64,000 nt of DNA. Origin: Bacillus shivajii (GTDB lineage: Bacteria; Bacillota; Bacilli; Bacillales; Salisediminibacteriaceae). The position numbers and the translations under genes were made by a program. The notes below the pieces were generated by a model. It did not search any database, had not been told where the DNA came from, and saw only the letters and a list, made by a program, of their open reading frames with translations. Location of the stretch: NCBI RefSeq assembly GCF_020519665.1, contig NZ_CP084703.1:1178001-1242000 (forward strand), written 5' to 3'. Numbering within the stretch: the first letter of the stretch is position 1; each line of letters opens with the position of its first letter. Below are positions 1-8,402 of the stretch, piece after piece.

Positions 1-59
1 ATCGACATGATCATTCTTGTTTGCTTGTAATTTTGATATCCTAATCCTTTATGAAACAT
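1..59 (-). CDS. ABC transporter permease, N-terminal fragment (cut by window edge)
   Basis: Only the first codons are visible; the gene continues off the left end. The start ATG (positions 57-59) overlaps the last codons of the upstream ATP-binding protein by 11 bases, the usual sign of translational coupling. The visible residues begin MFHKGLGYQNYKQTR, which resembles the start of ABC-2 type permeases found beside YtrA/YtrB-like pairs in Bacillaceae. The permease role is inferred mainly from the operon position, because no membrane segment is visible yet. Confidence 0.5.
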   Translation of the reverse strand, partial: MFHKGLGYQNYKQTRMIMS

Positions 60-924
60 GATCATCGCCTCCAAGCTTAGCAACGAACACATCTTCTAGT
101 GACATTGGCAACTCTTCATATAGTAGTGGGTGACTTTGTCGGATCGTTTCTTCTGCTTCTTCATCTATTTTATTAATGATAATCGTATAGACGCGACCTG
201 TTTGATGAATGATGGTGACACACTCTTCCACTTCTTCTGGCATGTAGTCATGAAAGACAACTTGTGCTTTTTTATACATCGACTTCATCGCATCGAGTTC
301 ATAATGAGAATCTACTCGACCATCTTTAATCATAATAATTTCATTGGCCATAAATTCAAGCTCATCCAACCTATGAGAAGAAATGATGACTGCAACATCC
401 TGTGTGGCCACTTCTTCGACTAATATTTTTAAAATCCTTTTCTTTACAATCACGTCTAGCCCATCTGTCGGTTCATCAAGAAGGATATATTTTGCTCTTG
501 TAGAAAAAGCGACAACGAGAGAGAAGAGTGCCTTCATTCCTTTTGAATAATTACCAATTTTTTTAACTTCTGCTAAGGAGAATCGATCCATCAGTTCGTG
601 AAAGTATGATTCATCAAACTTCGGATAAATGCTCTTATAAAGGGTTAGCATTTCTTTTGTACTGTAGTTCTTTAATGCTTCTGAAGAATCAGGGACAAAG
701 ATAATGTCTTCTTTTAAACGAGGGTTCTTAAAAATACTCTCATTGTTCATAAGTACATCGCCTTTTGTAGGGTCTAAAATGCCGACCATTGTTCGAAGTA
801 GCGTCGTTTTACCAGCACCGTTACGTCCGACAATCCCTACGATACTTCCCGTTTTGACTTCAAAATCAATGTCAGATAAGATCTCTTTTTGGTGGATCTG
901 TTTTGATAAATGGCTAACTTTCAT
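49..924 (-). CDS. ABC transporter ATP-binding protein, YtrB-like
   Basis: Protein of 291 residues, an ATPase subunit of a transporter whose permease begins just downstream. The Walker A motif is GRNGAGKTT near residue 34 and the Walker B motif is YILLDEPTDGLD near residue 148. The signature region is degenerate (YSKGMK instead of LSGGQ), as is common in the YtrB/YhcG type. The start was set at the ATG at 922-924 (MKVSHLSK), because this matches the family N-terminus and overlaps the regulator gene by 11 bases; an in-frame ATG at 946-948 lies deeper in that gene. In B. subtilis such GntR-linked transporters respond to cell-wall-active antibiotics; that role is inferred here. Confidence 0.85.
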   Translation of the reverse strand: MKVSHLSKQIHQKEILSDIDFEVKTGSIVGIVGRNGAGKTTLLRTMVGILDPTKGDVLMNNESIFKNPRLKEDIIFVPDSSEALKNYSTKEMLTLYKSIYPKFDESYFHELMDRFSLAEVKKIGNYSKGMKALFSLVVAFSTRAKYILLDEPTDGLDVIVKKRILKILVEEVATQDVAVIISSHRLDELEFMANEIIMIKDGRVDSHYELDAMKSMYKKAQVVFHDYMPEEVEECVTIIHQTGRVYTIIINKIDEEAEETIRQSHPLLYEELPMSLEDVFVAKLGGDDHVS

Positions 925-1309
925 GACTTTTTCCTCCAATCTCCTCATACACTTCTTCTAACCAATCTTCTAATTGATCCTTTGTAATTCCTGCGTAATG
1001 GCTGTCAATGATGACTTGTTTTAACGATTGCTTTAATTGATCGATGAACCTTGGATCAAAGATTTGTGAATGCTCGTTTGAAATAAATGTTCCTTTCCCA
1101 CGAATGGTTACAATAACACCTTGTCTTTCTAGCTCACGATACGCTTTACTAACCGTGTTTGGATTAATCACCATTTGCGATGAAAGTTCTCTTACAGAAG
1201 GAAGCTTCTCATTAGGCTGTAATAACTCTTTTGCACACATTTCTTTCACTTGGTGAATAATTTGTTCATATAGTGGCACATTTTTTTTCGGATCGATGTG
1301 AAAATACAT
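914..1309 (-). CDS. ytrA: GntR-family regulator, YtrA subfamily
   Basis: Short GntR protein of 131 residues with an N-terminal winged helix (LPSVRELSSQMVINPNTVSK, near residues 36-55) and a short C-terminal dimerisation tail, the YtrA/YhcF layout. It should repress its own operon (this gene, the ATPase and the permease). The start was placed at 1309 (MYFHIDP) because GAAGGTGGTGAAGCG sits directly upstream; the in-frame ATG at 1339 has no ribosome site. An operator with the exact YtrA form lies 47 bases upstream. Whether the inducer is a lipid II-targeting antibiotic, as for B. subtilis YtrA, cannot be seen. Confidence 0.85.
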   Translation of the reverse strand: MYFHIDPKKNVPLYEQIIHQVKEMCAKELLQPNEKLPSVRELSSQMVINPNTVSKAYRELERQGVIVTIRGKGTFISNEHSQIFDPRFIDQLKQSLKQVIIDSHYAGITKDQLEDWLEEVYEEIGGKSHES

Positions 1310-1355
1310 CGCTTCACCACCTTCAATGATTGGATTCATTTATTACTATGTATTA

Positions 1356-1399
1356 AGTGTACTATATATACTAATACACTAATTAGTTTGTGTTGTCAA
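1356..1399 (-). promoter_or_regulatory. ytrA promoter with YtrA-type operator
   Basis: Positions 1356-1380 hold AGTGTA, 13 bases, TACACT, which is the spacing known for the B. subtilis YtrA operator. On the minus strand a -35 TTGACA (1394-1399) is followed after 17 bases by a -10-like TATTAG (1371-1376), so the operator covers the -10 region. This fits autorepression of the downstream regulator/transporter operon. Confidence 0.8.
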
Positions 1400-1567
1400 A
1401 AAAAGGAAGTTGATAAGTTGATAAAATGATATTTTATGATGAAAGTTTTTATCCTCTTGTTGATGCGTGTTATATTAAAATGAGAGTGAAGTTTCAGAAA
1501 GTTTGTTTAATGAATGGTCATTTGATGAGAAATGTACACGGTTTGCTTGTACAAAGGGGGAAAACTG

Positions 1568-1825
1568 ATGGAAACGAAAAGCTGGTCTGCAAGTTTAGAG
1601 CATGGGGGGTATGCTGAAAACAAAGATTTAGTAATTGAACATAGTATTGTAGCGGTAGAAGAAACATCTGAAGGTACATCTGTCAATTTAGTCACACCAA
1701 ATGAGTTTGGAAATCCTGAAACGTATTTGAAAGAAATTCTGGAGGAACGGTTTGGTGAGAGCATTCATGTGAAATATATTGATCAATGTGGTTGTGGGGG
1801 CTATGTGTTAAGAGTTTACAAATAA
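1568..1825 (+). CDS. Small protein of unknown function with C-terminal CGCGG motif
   Basis: Protein of 85 residues that I do not recognise. The ATG at 1568 was chosen because AAAGGGGG lies 7 bases upstream; an in-frame start at 1532 has no ribosome site. It is acidic and ends with DQCGCGGYVLRVYK, so two closely spaced cysteines sit in a glycine-rich turn near the C-terminus, suggesting metal or redox chemistry (speculative). It has no signal peptide or membrane segment. It is divergent from the ytrA operon and lies upstream of a GNAT gene. Confidence 0.7.
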   Translation: METKSWSASLEHGGYAENKDLVIEHSIVAVEETSEGTSVNLVTPNEFGNPETYLKEILEERFGESIHVKYIDQCGCGGYVLRVYK

Positions 1826-1921
1826 ACTCAAAGGGATCAATATCATGGAAAGTCGCTAGTAAAAGTGTGAAGTCGCAAGGAAATCGAAAAAGTGTTGAAG
1901 AAATGGAAAAGTGGTGAACAA

Positions 1922-2425
1922 ATGAGGATTCGCTCAATAGAAACGACTGATTCAAAAGATTTTTTACATTTAAATAAACAACTGGATTCAGAAACATCGT
2001 TCATGCTGTACGAGCCAGACGAAAGACAACTAACGGTAGAGCAACAGGAAAAGATTATTTCAAAAATTAGAGAAAAGCAAGAAAAGGAGATATATGTAGT
2101 AGAGTATGAGAATGATAAACTAGTCGGCTACATTGCGCTATTTGGTGGAGAAGTAAATCGTAATAGACATTCAGCCTATATTGTAATGGGGATTTTAAAA
2201 TCGTATCAAGGAAGAGGAATTGGGACGAAATTATTTGAAAAGGCCCACCAATGGGCAGAACAACATGGGATACATCGATTTGAGCTTACTGTAATGAAAC
2301 ATAATGAACATGCTGTGCATTTGTATAAAAAGCAAGGTTTTGAAATTGAAGGGGTAAAGCGAGACTCGTTAAAAGTAAATGATGAATATGTTGATGAGTA
2401 TTATTTATCGAAGTTGCTCACATAG
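1922..2425 (+). CDS. GNAT-family N-acetyltransferase
   Basis: Protein of 167 residues with a single Gcn5-related acetyltransferase fold. The acetyl-CoA binding loop is SYQGRGIGTKLF near residues 99-110, followed by HRFELTV and the family motif NEHAVHLYKKQGFEIEG. Proteins of this sort acetylate small amines or protein N-termini; the substrate cannot be told from sequence. The start was put at the ATG at 1922 (MRIRSIE, the usual GNAT opening), preceded by GTGGTG. An in-frame GTG at 1892 is less likely. A strong hairpin follows the stop codon. Confidence 0.88.
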   Translation: MRIRSIETTDSKDFLHLNKQLDSETSFMLYEPDERQLTVEQQEKIISKIREKQEKEIYVVEYENDKLVGYIALFGGEVNRNRHSAYIVMGILKSYQGRGIGTKLFEKAHQWAEQHGIHRFELTVMKHNEHAVHLYKKQGFEIEGVKRDSLKVNDEYVDEYYLSKLLT

Positions 2426-2429
2426 AGAA

Positions 2430-2458
2430 AAAAGGCTGTCGCTAGGAGACAGCCTTTT
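2430..2458. terminator. Bidirectional terminator between GNAT and HD-GYP genes
   Basis: A perfect 11-bp stem (AAAAGGCTGTC / GACAGCCTTTT) with a 7-base loop lies between two convergent genes. The minus-strand side is followed by a run of six T, so it suits the HD-GYP gene best. Confidence 0.85.
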
Positions 2459-2477
2459 AAAGTGGAAATACGAAGTC

Positions 2478-3128
2478 TTATTTATTTTTAAAAATACTAA
2501 CCATTTCTTCACTGTTTTCTGACCATCTTTGGATGTCTGGCAACTTTAAGTCATTTACCATCGATTCGAATTTTAAAACAAGGTCGCCATCAAATTGTGT
2601 CCACGAACAACGCTTTAGTTCTGCAAATGCCTCTTCATAAGTCAATGTACGACGATTATAGTTTCTACGATCAATGGTCATCGTGTCAAAGGCATCACAA
2701 ATACTAATGATGCGCCCTTGTAAAGAAATATCTTCACCTTTTAACCCTCTCGGATACCCATTTCCATTCCAATGTTCATGATGATCTCGTACAAAAATAG
2801 CAGCACGTGGGAGGTCGAGAGTTTTTCTTAAGATATTGTTTCCGATCGTACTATGAGCTTGAATAATTTGATATTCTAACTCATCTAACCTAGATGGCTT
2901 TAACAAGATTTCTTTAGCAACACCAATTTTTCCGATATCATGAAGAAGTCCTGCAACTTTCATATCTTCATCAGCATAGCCAACGACGGACGCTAACCGG
3001 TAAGAAAAGTGCATCACTCGTAGAGAATGGTATTTAAAAATATGAAGGACTTCATTATCTTGTGATATACGGTTAAATAATTCTTCAGCCCTTTGAAACA
3101 TGACTTCTGTCGATTTTGATTTAAGCAT
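2478..3128 (-). CDS. HD-GYP domain protein (probable cyclic-di-GMP phosphodiesterase)
   Basis: Protein of 216 residues. The HD pair is in HDIGKIG (H63, D64), followed by H92 in QAHS, H116/H117 in RDHHEHWNGNGYPRGL and CDAFDTM. The HHEHWNG(N)GYP stretch is the defining GYP signature, so hydrolysis of cyclic di-GMP with bound metal is likely. There is no sensory domain, so this is a minimal stand-alone catalytic unit. The start has AAGGGTG 4 bases upstream. No other cyclic-di-GMP gene is nearby. Confidence 0.88.
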   Translation of the reverse strand: MLKSKSTEVMFQRAEELFNRISQDNEVLHIFKYHSLRVMHFSYRLASVVGYADEDMKVAGLLHDIGKIGVAKEILLKPSRLDELEYQIIQAHSTIGNNILRKTLDLPRAAIFVRDHHEHWNGNGYPRGLKGEDISLQGRIISICDAFDTMTIDRRNYNRRTLTYEEAFAELKRCSWTQFDGDLVLKFESMVNDLKLPDIQRWSENSEEMVSIFKNK

Positions 3129-3497
3129 CGTAACACCCTTATGTAAAAAAATAATTATGATTTTCCTAAAATAAAAATATCGTGGGCTTTTTTATTGTTT
3201 AGGGAAATAACTTATTTGTTCATTTTAGTGTAATTGTCTATTGAATGGAAGTGATGTCCCTTATGTTCCTTTCTTTTATACTTCCCCAAATAGATCATCT
3301 TTTTAACATCTTATACATGTTTTACTATTATTCGAATCCTAAGTAGCTTATACCAAGTATGTTCGTGCCAGGCATTTTAGTACCAGGTAGGTTTATAACT
3401 GATGTTTTATTAAGATTGTAAATTTTCTTGAAAGAAGTACAAAACATGGCTACTTCGTTTTATAATGGAGTACATCTTGTTTAAAGAGGGAGTGAAT
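3129..3497. other. Intergenic gap with one dispersed motif
   Basis: This AT-rich gap of 369 bases separates the divergent HD-GYP and chromate transporter genes and has no credible small gene. At 3365-3389 it holds GTGCCAGGCA, six bases, TACCAGGTA, a composite motif repeated with the same spacing at 22146-22170. Confidence 0.6.
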
Positions 3498-4685
3498 ATG
3501 AACGTTATGAACAATCAAAATAAGTTAAAGACATTATTAGAAATTTTTCTTATATCGACAAGGCTTGGTCTTACTTCTTTTGGAGGCCCCGTTGCACATC
3601 TCGGCTATTTTCATGAAGAATACATACGTAGAAGAAAGTGGATGAATGAAAGGGATTATGCTGATTTAGTTGCTCTTTGTCAGTTTTTACCTGGACCTGC
3701 TTCCAGTCAAGTTGGGATTGGAATAGGGATGATTCGTGGAGGGCTGCTCGGAGGCATTATCTCTTTTCTCGGATTTACGTTGCCATCTGTTCTCGTCTTG
3801 ATTCTTTTTGCGATGAGTGTACAAGCGTTTGATTTAAGTGATGCTGGTTTCATTCAAGGATTAAAAATTGTTGCAGTTGCTGTCGTTGCACATGCGATTT
3901 TAGGTATGGGGAAAAAGTTAGCCCCAGATCGTGAAAGAGCAACAATTGCGATCGTCTCACTCGTTGCGATTCTTCTTTGGCAAACTGCCTGGACGCAAGT
4001 TGCTGTAATCATTTTAGCTGGACTTATCGGTTATCTATTATATAAAGATCATAAGGAAGAAGAGAGTGGGGATTTTTCTTTTCCTCTAAGTAAAAAAATA
4101 GGAGCAATAAGTCTTGGATTATTTTTTGGTCTCCTTTTTCTATTACCGATTTTACGAGAGCTGTATCCAAATTTATTGGTTGCGATGTTTGATAGTTTTT
4201 ATCGTGCTGGTTCCTTAGTGTTTGGAGGCGGACATGTTGTACTACCGATGCTTGAAAGAGAAGTCGTACCAGTTGGATGGGTAAGTGAAGATGCCTTTTT
4301 AGCAGGTTACGGTGCTGCCCAAGCCGTACCAGGTCCGTTATTTACCTTTGCATCTTATTTAGGGGCAGTCATTAGTGGCTGGACAGGTGCACTCGTTGCG
4401 ACAGTGGCGATTTTCCTCCCTGCATTTTTACTCATTATCGGAACGCTGCCTTTTTGGAATCAACTTCGTCAAAACAAACATGTTCGTGGCGCATTATTCG
4501 GTGTCAATGCAGCGGTTGTCGGCATATTAATTGCGGCTTTTTACCATCCTATTTTTACAAGTGCGATTTTTGAGCCAATGGACTTTGCTTTCGCAGCTGT
4601 ATTATTTGCGATGCTTGTTTATTGGAAGTTACCAGCATGGATGATCGTGATTATCGGTGTTCTCATCGGTATTATTCTATATTAA
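3498..4685 (+). CDS. chrA: Chromate transporter (CHR family, two-domain)
   Basis: Protein of 395 residues, a full-length fused ChrA with two homologous halves. The N-terminal half has TSFGGPVAHLGYFHEEYI and CQFLPGPASSQVGIGIG, and the C-terminal half has FGGGHVVLPMLEREVV and GAAQAVPGPLFTFASYLG. Both halves end in several hydrophobic segments, about ten in all. The family exports chromate or related oxyanions. The ATG at 3498 is preceded by AGAGGGAG; an upstream in-frame start at 3465 lacks a ribosome site. Without a chrB-like regulator beside it, the physiological substrate stays open. Confidence 0.9.
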   Translation: MNVMNNQNKLKTLLEIFLISTRLGLTSFGGPVAHLGYFHEEYIRRRKWMNERDYADLVALCQFLPGPASSQVGIGIGMIRGGLLGGIISFLGFTLPSVLVLILFAMSVQAFDLSDAGFIQGLKIVAVAVVAHAILGMGKKLAPDRERATIAIVSLVAILLWQTAWTQVAVIILAGLIGYLLYKDHKEEESGDFSFPLSKKIGAISLGLFFGLLFLLPILRELYPNLLVAMFDSFYRAGSLVFGGGHVVLPMLEREVVPVGWVSEDAFLAGYGAAQAVPGPLFTFASYLGAVISGWTGALVATVAIFLPAFLLIIGTLPFWNQLRQNKHVRGALFGVNAAVVGILIAAFYHPIFTSAIFEPMDFAFAAVLFAMLVYWKLPAWMIVIIGVLIGIILY

Positions 4686-4695
4686 ATATTTGCGG

Positions 4696-4888
4696 TTGAT
4701 ATCAAATGATGGCTCGCTTGCACCTCCAGGCACAAGTGCGGCATCCGTTTATGCTTCACTTCGTTCGCACTCACGGTATCTTCTTTGCCTCGGGCAACGT
4801 CTCAGCCTCCTCGTTCGCAAATATTTGCTCACTTGCGTGGTCTTCACTCGTTGCTTTTCCCGTAGGCGTCTCGCCTATTTGATATCAA
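4696..4888. repeat. Palindrome-bounded intergenic element carrying one 67-bp unit
   Basis: The ends are perfect 12-bp inverted copies (TTGATATCAAAT at 4696-4707 and ATTTGATATCAA at 4877-4888). Inside, 4721-4787 is one copy of the 67-bp unit found at four other sites (CACCT...GCACAAGTGCG...CTTCTTTG), followed by CCTCGGGCAACGTCTCAGC, a variant of the core shared by the other elements. No protein is encoded; open frames across it are products of the repeat. Confidence 0.75.
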
Positions 4889-4987
4889 CTTTCGTGTAAT
4901 GGTTGCGACAGCTTCAATACGCATCATCAAACATTCACTTGTTTGTAGGGGATGTAACAGAAAAACCTATGTTAAAGGAGAGGTAAG

Positions 4988-5938
4988 ATGAATTACCGTC
5001 GTTTAGGAAGAACTGGATTAAAAGTAAGTGAAATCAGCTTAGGAAGCTGGCTTACATATGGAGATAGTGTTGAAAAGCAAAAAGCAGTGACGACAATAGA
5101 GACTGCGTATGATTTAGGAATTAATTTTTTCGACACTGCCAATGTATATGCGCGTGGTGAAGCAGAAAAAGTCGTCGGTGAGGCATTGAGAAATTATGAC
5201 CGTGAATCTTATGTGCTTTCAACGAAAGTATTTAATCCAATGGGTGAGGGTCCAAATGATCGCGGGTTATCAAGAAAACACGTTTTCGAACAACTTCATG
5301 CAAGTTTAAAACGACTAGGTGAAGATTATGTTGATATTTACTACTGTCACCGTTATGACCCGAATACACCAGTCGAAGAAACGTTGAAAACGATTGATGA
5401 TCTTATTCGTCAAGGGAAGATTTTATATGCAGGTGTTAGTGAATGGTCAGCTGCGCAAATTGAAGAAGCTGTACGTATCGCAGATAAACGTCTCCTTGAC
5501 CGTATTGTTGTTAATCAGCCGGTTTATAACATGTTAAACCGATATATTGAAAAAGAAGTCATCCCAGTAAGTGAAAAGTACGGAATTGGTCAAGTTGTTT
5601 TCTCACCGTTAGCACAAGGGGTGCTGACTGGTAAGTATAAAAAAGGAGTAATGCCTCCTAAAGGCAGTCGTGCAACGAAAGAAGATCAGCAAAAATTTAT
5701 TGAGCGTTTTATGAAAGAAGAAATGCTTGATAAAGTCGAAAAATTAGAAGTGATTGCAAATGAACAAGGTGTAAAGCTATCTCAACTAGCTCTTGCTTGG
5801 ATTTTGAGACAAAAAAACGTAGCAAGTGCGATCATAGGAGCAAGTAGGCCAGAACAAGTGAAAGAAAATGTTGAAGCGATTCATATCAAATTGTCAGAAG
5901 ATACGTTAAATCAACTTGAGGATATATTAAGTAAATAA
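4988..5938 (+). CDS. Aldo/keto reductase
   Basis: Protein of 316 residues, the typical length of an AKR TIM barrel. The catalytic tetrad is visible as D49, Y54, K80 and H121 (FFDTANVYARGEAE, LSTK, YYCH). MNYRRLGRTGLKVSEI and the ASAIIGASRPEQVKENV tail are typical of the branch related to the potassium-channel beta subunit and YghZ. These NADPH-dependent enzymes reduce aldehydes or ketones; the substrate is unknown. AAAGGAGAGG precedes the ATG. It is monocistronic with its own terminator. Confidence 0.92.
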   Translation: MNYRRLGRTGLKVSEISLGSWLTYGDSVEKQKAVTTIETAYDLGINFFDTANVYARGEAEKVVGEALRNYDRESYVLSTKVFNPMGEGPNDRGLSRKHVFEQLHASLKRLGEDYVDIYYCHRYDPNTPVEETLKTIDDLIRQGKILYAGVSEWSAAQIEEAVRIADKRLLDRIVVNQPVYNMLNRYIEKEVIPVSEKYGIGQVVFSPLAQGVLTGKYKKGVMPPKGSRATKEDQQKFIERFMKEEMLDKVEKLEVIANEQGVKLSQLALAWILRQKNVASAIIGASRPEQVKENVEAIHIKLSEDTLNQLEDILSK

Positions 5939-5956
5939 AAAAATATAGAATACGAG

Positions 5957-5994
5957 CACAGTGGTAGTCCCAATTGGATTCACTGTGTTTTTTT
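5957..5994 (+). terminator. Terminator of the aldo/keto reductase gene
   Basis: CACAGTG (5957-5963) pairs with CACTGTG (5981-5987), followed by seven T. The loop contains a small CCAATTGG palindrome. Confidence 0.85.
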
Positions 5995-6196
5995 GGCCAT
6001 CATTTTGTTTTCGTTAAATGAAATGTTTTATCAAAATTTTTCTTTTTGTGATGTAGAAAGTTTGGATATTTATGGTAAGGTTTTAATAGATAATCGTGGA
6101 GATTGTGAAAAAGTGTAGTTTATTAATAGCGAGAATTCTTGATTAAGGAAGTCATGAAGCAGGTTTGTACAAAATTGAAAGATGGAGGATTAAGGA

Positions 6197-6622
6197 ATGG
6201 ATAGACTAAAACAAAGGGTTTTACAAGCATTGAGTCTAACAGACGACTTTTATCATCACATGAATGATCGTTGTTTAAGATTAAGAATATCAGAGGTACC
6301 CTCAAATACAATTGGAGAACAAGCATATTGTATTATCGGGGCAAGAGAAAGTTATTTAAAGGCTTTAAAAATAAGTCAATGGGATGGATTTGAATGTAGT
6401 CTATTAGAGAGTAATAATAAAACGTTAATAATTAGTAAACTGGAAGAAACTCATACCAACTTAGAGAGGTTTTTACAAGATATTAGCATAGATGAAACGA
6501 ACAGTCATTTACTATTTGATTTGTTAGAACATGAAGTACAGCATCATGGTCAGTTAATTCGCTATGCCTATGCTAATAAAATTGAGTTTCCTGCAAGCTG
6601 GAATACTCGTTATACTGTTTAG
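6197..6622 (+). CDS. DinB-like protein
   Basis: Protein of 141 residues that looks like a four-helix DinB/YfiT-type protein. A histidine is present in the N-terminal helix (FYHHMND), and the last helix carries HEVQHHGQLIRYAYANKIEFP, whose spaced histidines match the metal-binding pattern of the family. Members are often thiol transferases or nuclease-like proteins of unknown role. GGAGGATTAAGG precedes the ATG. The 3' end is close to a small membrane protein gene that may be co-transcribed. Confidence 0.75.
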   Translation: MDRLKQRVLQALSLTDDFYHHMNDRCLRLRISEVPSNTIGEQAYCIIGARESYLKALKISQWDGFECSLLESNNKTLIISKLEETHTNLERFLQDISIDETNSHLLFDLLEHEVQHHGQLIRYAYANKIEFPASWNTRYTV

Positions 6623-6701
6623 TTTTCTAGTTCAACTAAGGAGTACTTTAGTGCAACATCCAGTAGGTCTTGTTATGGTGCTGACGGGGAGGGGAGTTTT
6701 G

Positions 6702-6905
6702 TTGGAAAAAGTAAGAATTCATCCATTAATCATTTTAACTCTAATAATGAGTTCCATTTCAATGGGAATATATGCGTATCAAAATTATACTAATCAAGAA
6801 ATGGGGTATGGTATATTATTTACACTTTTATTTATTTTTCTAATTGGGCTGGTGATCTTTGGACTTATGAGAAATAGGAAAATTGATAATAAAAAAATTA
6901 AGTAG
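6702..6905 (+). CDS. Small membrane protein with two membrane segments
   Basis: Protein of 67 residues if translation begins at the TTG at 6702, which follows GGGGAGGGGAG by about seven bases. A longer in-frame reading from 6564 would overlap the DinB-like gene by 59 bases and has no ribosome site. Two hydrophobic helices (PLIILTLIMSSISMGIYAY and GILFTLLFIFLIGLVIFGL) are followed by a basic tail (RNRKIDNKKIK). I do not recognise a family. It resembles the small two-helix proteins common in Bacillaceae. Confidence 0.65.
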   Translation: MEKVRIHPLIILTLIMSSISMGIYAYQNYTNQEMGYGILFTLLFIFLIGLVIFGLMRNRKIDNKKIK

Positions 6906-6920
6906 TATAAGTAGACAATA

Positions 6921-7023
6921 AGAGGATGACTCAAATTCAAAGTGCCAAGTACCTCCATAGCAAGATATATGATCTATTTCTTGCAAAGGATGGAGAGAGT
7001 TAGGCACTTATGAGTCATCCTCT
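6921..7023. terminator. Long imperfect hairpin between convergent genes
   Basis: The outer arms AGAGGATGACTCA (6921-6933) and TGAGTCATCCTCT (7011-7023) match over 13 bp. Nested inside are AGTGCC/GGCACT, CTCCA/TGGAG and GCAAGA/TCTTGC, so the whole 103 bases can fold as one stem. Its position between convergent genes suits a two-way terminator, although no long T-run follows either side. It is longer than the other terminators here. Confidence 0.6.
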
Positions 7024-7027
7024 TTCG

Positions 7028-7678
7028 TTATTCTACTTCTTCAAAATCGTCTGGATAGTTAATGGTGTTGAAAACTTCTCCCGATTCTTCTTCCTCGACA
7101 TGTATGATAACTTCATAATCGTCCGGATCTACCCCTTGAAACAATTGGTAAAACATGCCGTTTATTCCAAGACCAAAGGCTGCGAACCCATCAAAACTGT
7201 TTTCATAAGTTTCCTGGTCAACAACAACTATAGTAAATTCGGAAAGGTCGTCATTCGCTCTTATATCAACAATTGACACGTAATCGTCGCTAGCCTTTAT
7301 TTCCTCTATCGTTTCGTGAGTACCTTCTTTTAATTCCTGTAGTAATTCATTATGTTTTTCCCTAGACATTGTATAAGTCACAGACCCATCATCGTTAACT
7401 ACGACATCACCAATGCCTTCCTCTTCGGCTTCTGCAATCATTTCTTCTGGATCGACATCCTCAACTAACGAAGCAGGAAGCGTAATTTCGACATCAAACA
7501 TATTTTCCTCAACAGCGATCGAGTCTTCGTCCGCTTCATCTACTGTCTCGTCATCTTCAACAGTTGTTTCGTCTTCTGTCTCTGCAGGTTCTTCGATACC
7601 ATTTTCATCACCGTTACATGCTGCTCCAAATAAAGTCATCATTGTAATAAGCACTAAAAGAAATGCTTTTTTTCTCAT
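7028..7678 (-). CDS. Acidic lipoprotein of unknown function
   Basis: Protein of 216 residues with a lipoprotein signal: MRKK, a hydrophobic run and the lipobox FGAAC, with the lipidated cysteine at residue 21. A low-complexity acidic linker rich in E, D and T (residues 22-57) follows, then a folded domain of about 150 residues ending in more acidic residues. The acidic linker would suit life at high pH or high salt (inference). No known domain is recognised. It is probably anchored to the outer face of the membrane. Confidence 0.75.
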   Translation of the reverse strand: MRKKAFLLVLITMMTLFGAACNGDENGIEEPAETEDETTVEDDETVDEADEDSIAVEENMFDVEITLPASLVEDVDPEEMIAEAEEEGIGDVVVNDDGSVTYTMSREKHNELLQELKEGTHETIEEIKASDDYVSIVDIRANDDLSEFTIVVVDQETYENSFDGFAAFGLGINGMFYQLFQGVDPDDYEVIIHVEEEESGEVFNTINYPDDFEEVE

Positions 7679-7944
7679 ACCTCTGTTCTCTCCTTTCTAA
7701 TACATTACACAACACATTTCATATTATAATCATTACAATTACATTCCATGTACATCAGTGCATCTTCTTGGAAAATCAGTACATAATCGTATGTAATAAG
7801 CACACCCACTCAAAAAAACTAAAAATGGTATGATATGTTAAAATTAAAATTATTCACTTTATTCTATAAACGTAATTGCATCGGTAATGCTTCTATCCAT
7901 GTAGTTAAGGATATGACCTATCATTTAGGAAGGGGAGGATTTTT

Positions 7945-8064
7945 ATGTGGATTCTAATCGTTATTGCCATTATTGGGATAGGAACAATTATTAGTTATCT
8001 AAGAGAGCAATCGCATCAAAACAAAAAAATTATTGAACTACTTGAGGAGATAAATAAAAAATGA
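7945..8064 (+). CDS. 39-residue membrane-anchored small protein
   Basis: A very short gene with an excellent ribosome site (AAGGGGAGGA, 7930-7939) five bases before its ATG. The peptide starts MWILIVIAIIGIGTIISYL, a single membrane helix, and then continues as a short charged helix (REQSHQNKKIIELLEEINKK) on the cytoplasmic side. This layout is typical of small regulatory membrane peptides. No partner gene is adjacent. Confidence 0.7.
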   Translation: MWILIVIAIIGIGTIISYLREQSHQNKKIIELLEEINKK

Positions 8065-8177
8065 AATGTTAAACTAAGCTCTCTTATTTGTCTTTTGCGT
8101 TTACCATTAATCCAATAAGTATTTTATTGGTGAACCTACACGTTATTGTCGGGGGATCTTAACTTTTTCCTCCCCCT

Positions 8178-8402
8178 CTATTTTAGTTTAGTAAAGATTT
8201 TTCCAGTACTTAACTCACACCAATCATCTAATTCGTCATATACTTCCTTATTCCCGTATTTTTTTATAAAGGCTTCCTTATTTTCGAATACTTCGATTAA
8301 ATCATTTTCTAATAAAGTTACCGTTTGATAAGTATTTAATTGGAAAACCTTAGAGACGACGATAATTTCACCCAAATCTACAATGTTAGCGTAATTTTTC
8401 AT
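8178..8402 (-). CDS. Small soluble protein of unknown function
   Basis: Protein of 74 residues with a strong ribosome site (AAAGGAGAGG) six bases before the ATG. It opens MKNYANIVDLGEIIVVSKVF and is rich in charged residues, with one cysteine (DDWCELS). No signal peptide, membrane helix or known motif is visible. It is free-standing, with loosely packed intergenic DNA on both sides. Confidence 0.65.
   Translation of the reverse strand: MKNYANIVDLGEIIVVSKVFQLNTYQTVTLLENDLIEVFENKEAFIKKYGNKEVYDELDDWCELSTGKIFTKLK

Noticed and set aside
6564-6701. Upstream extension of the small two-helix protein
   Set aside because: It would overlap the DinB-like gene by 59 bases and lacks a ribosome site; a TTG at 6702 has one.
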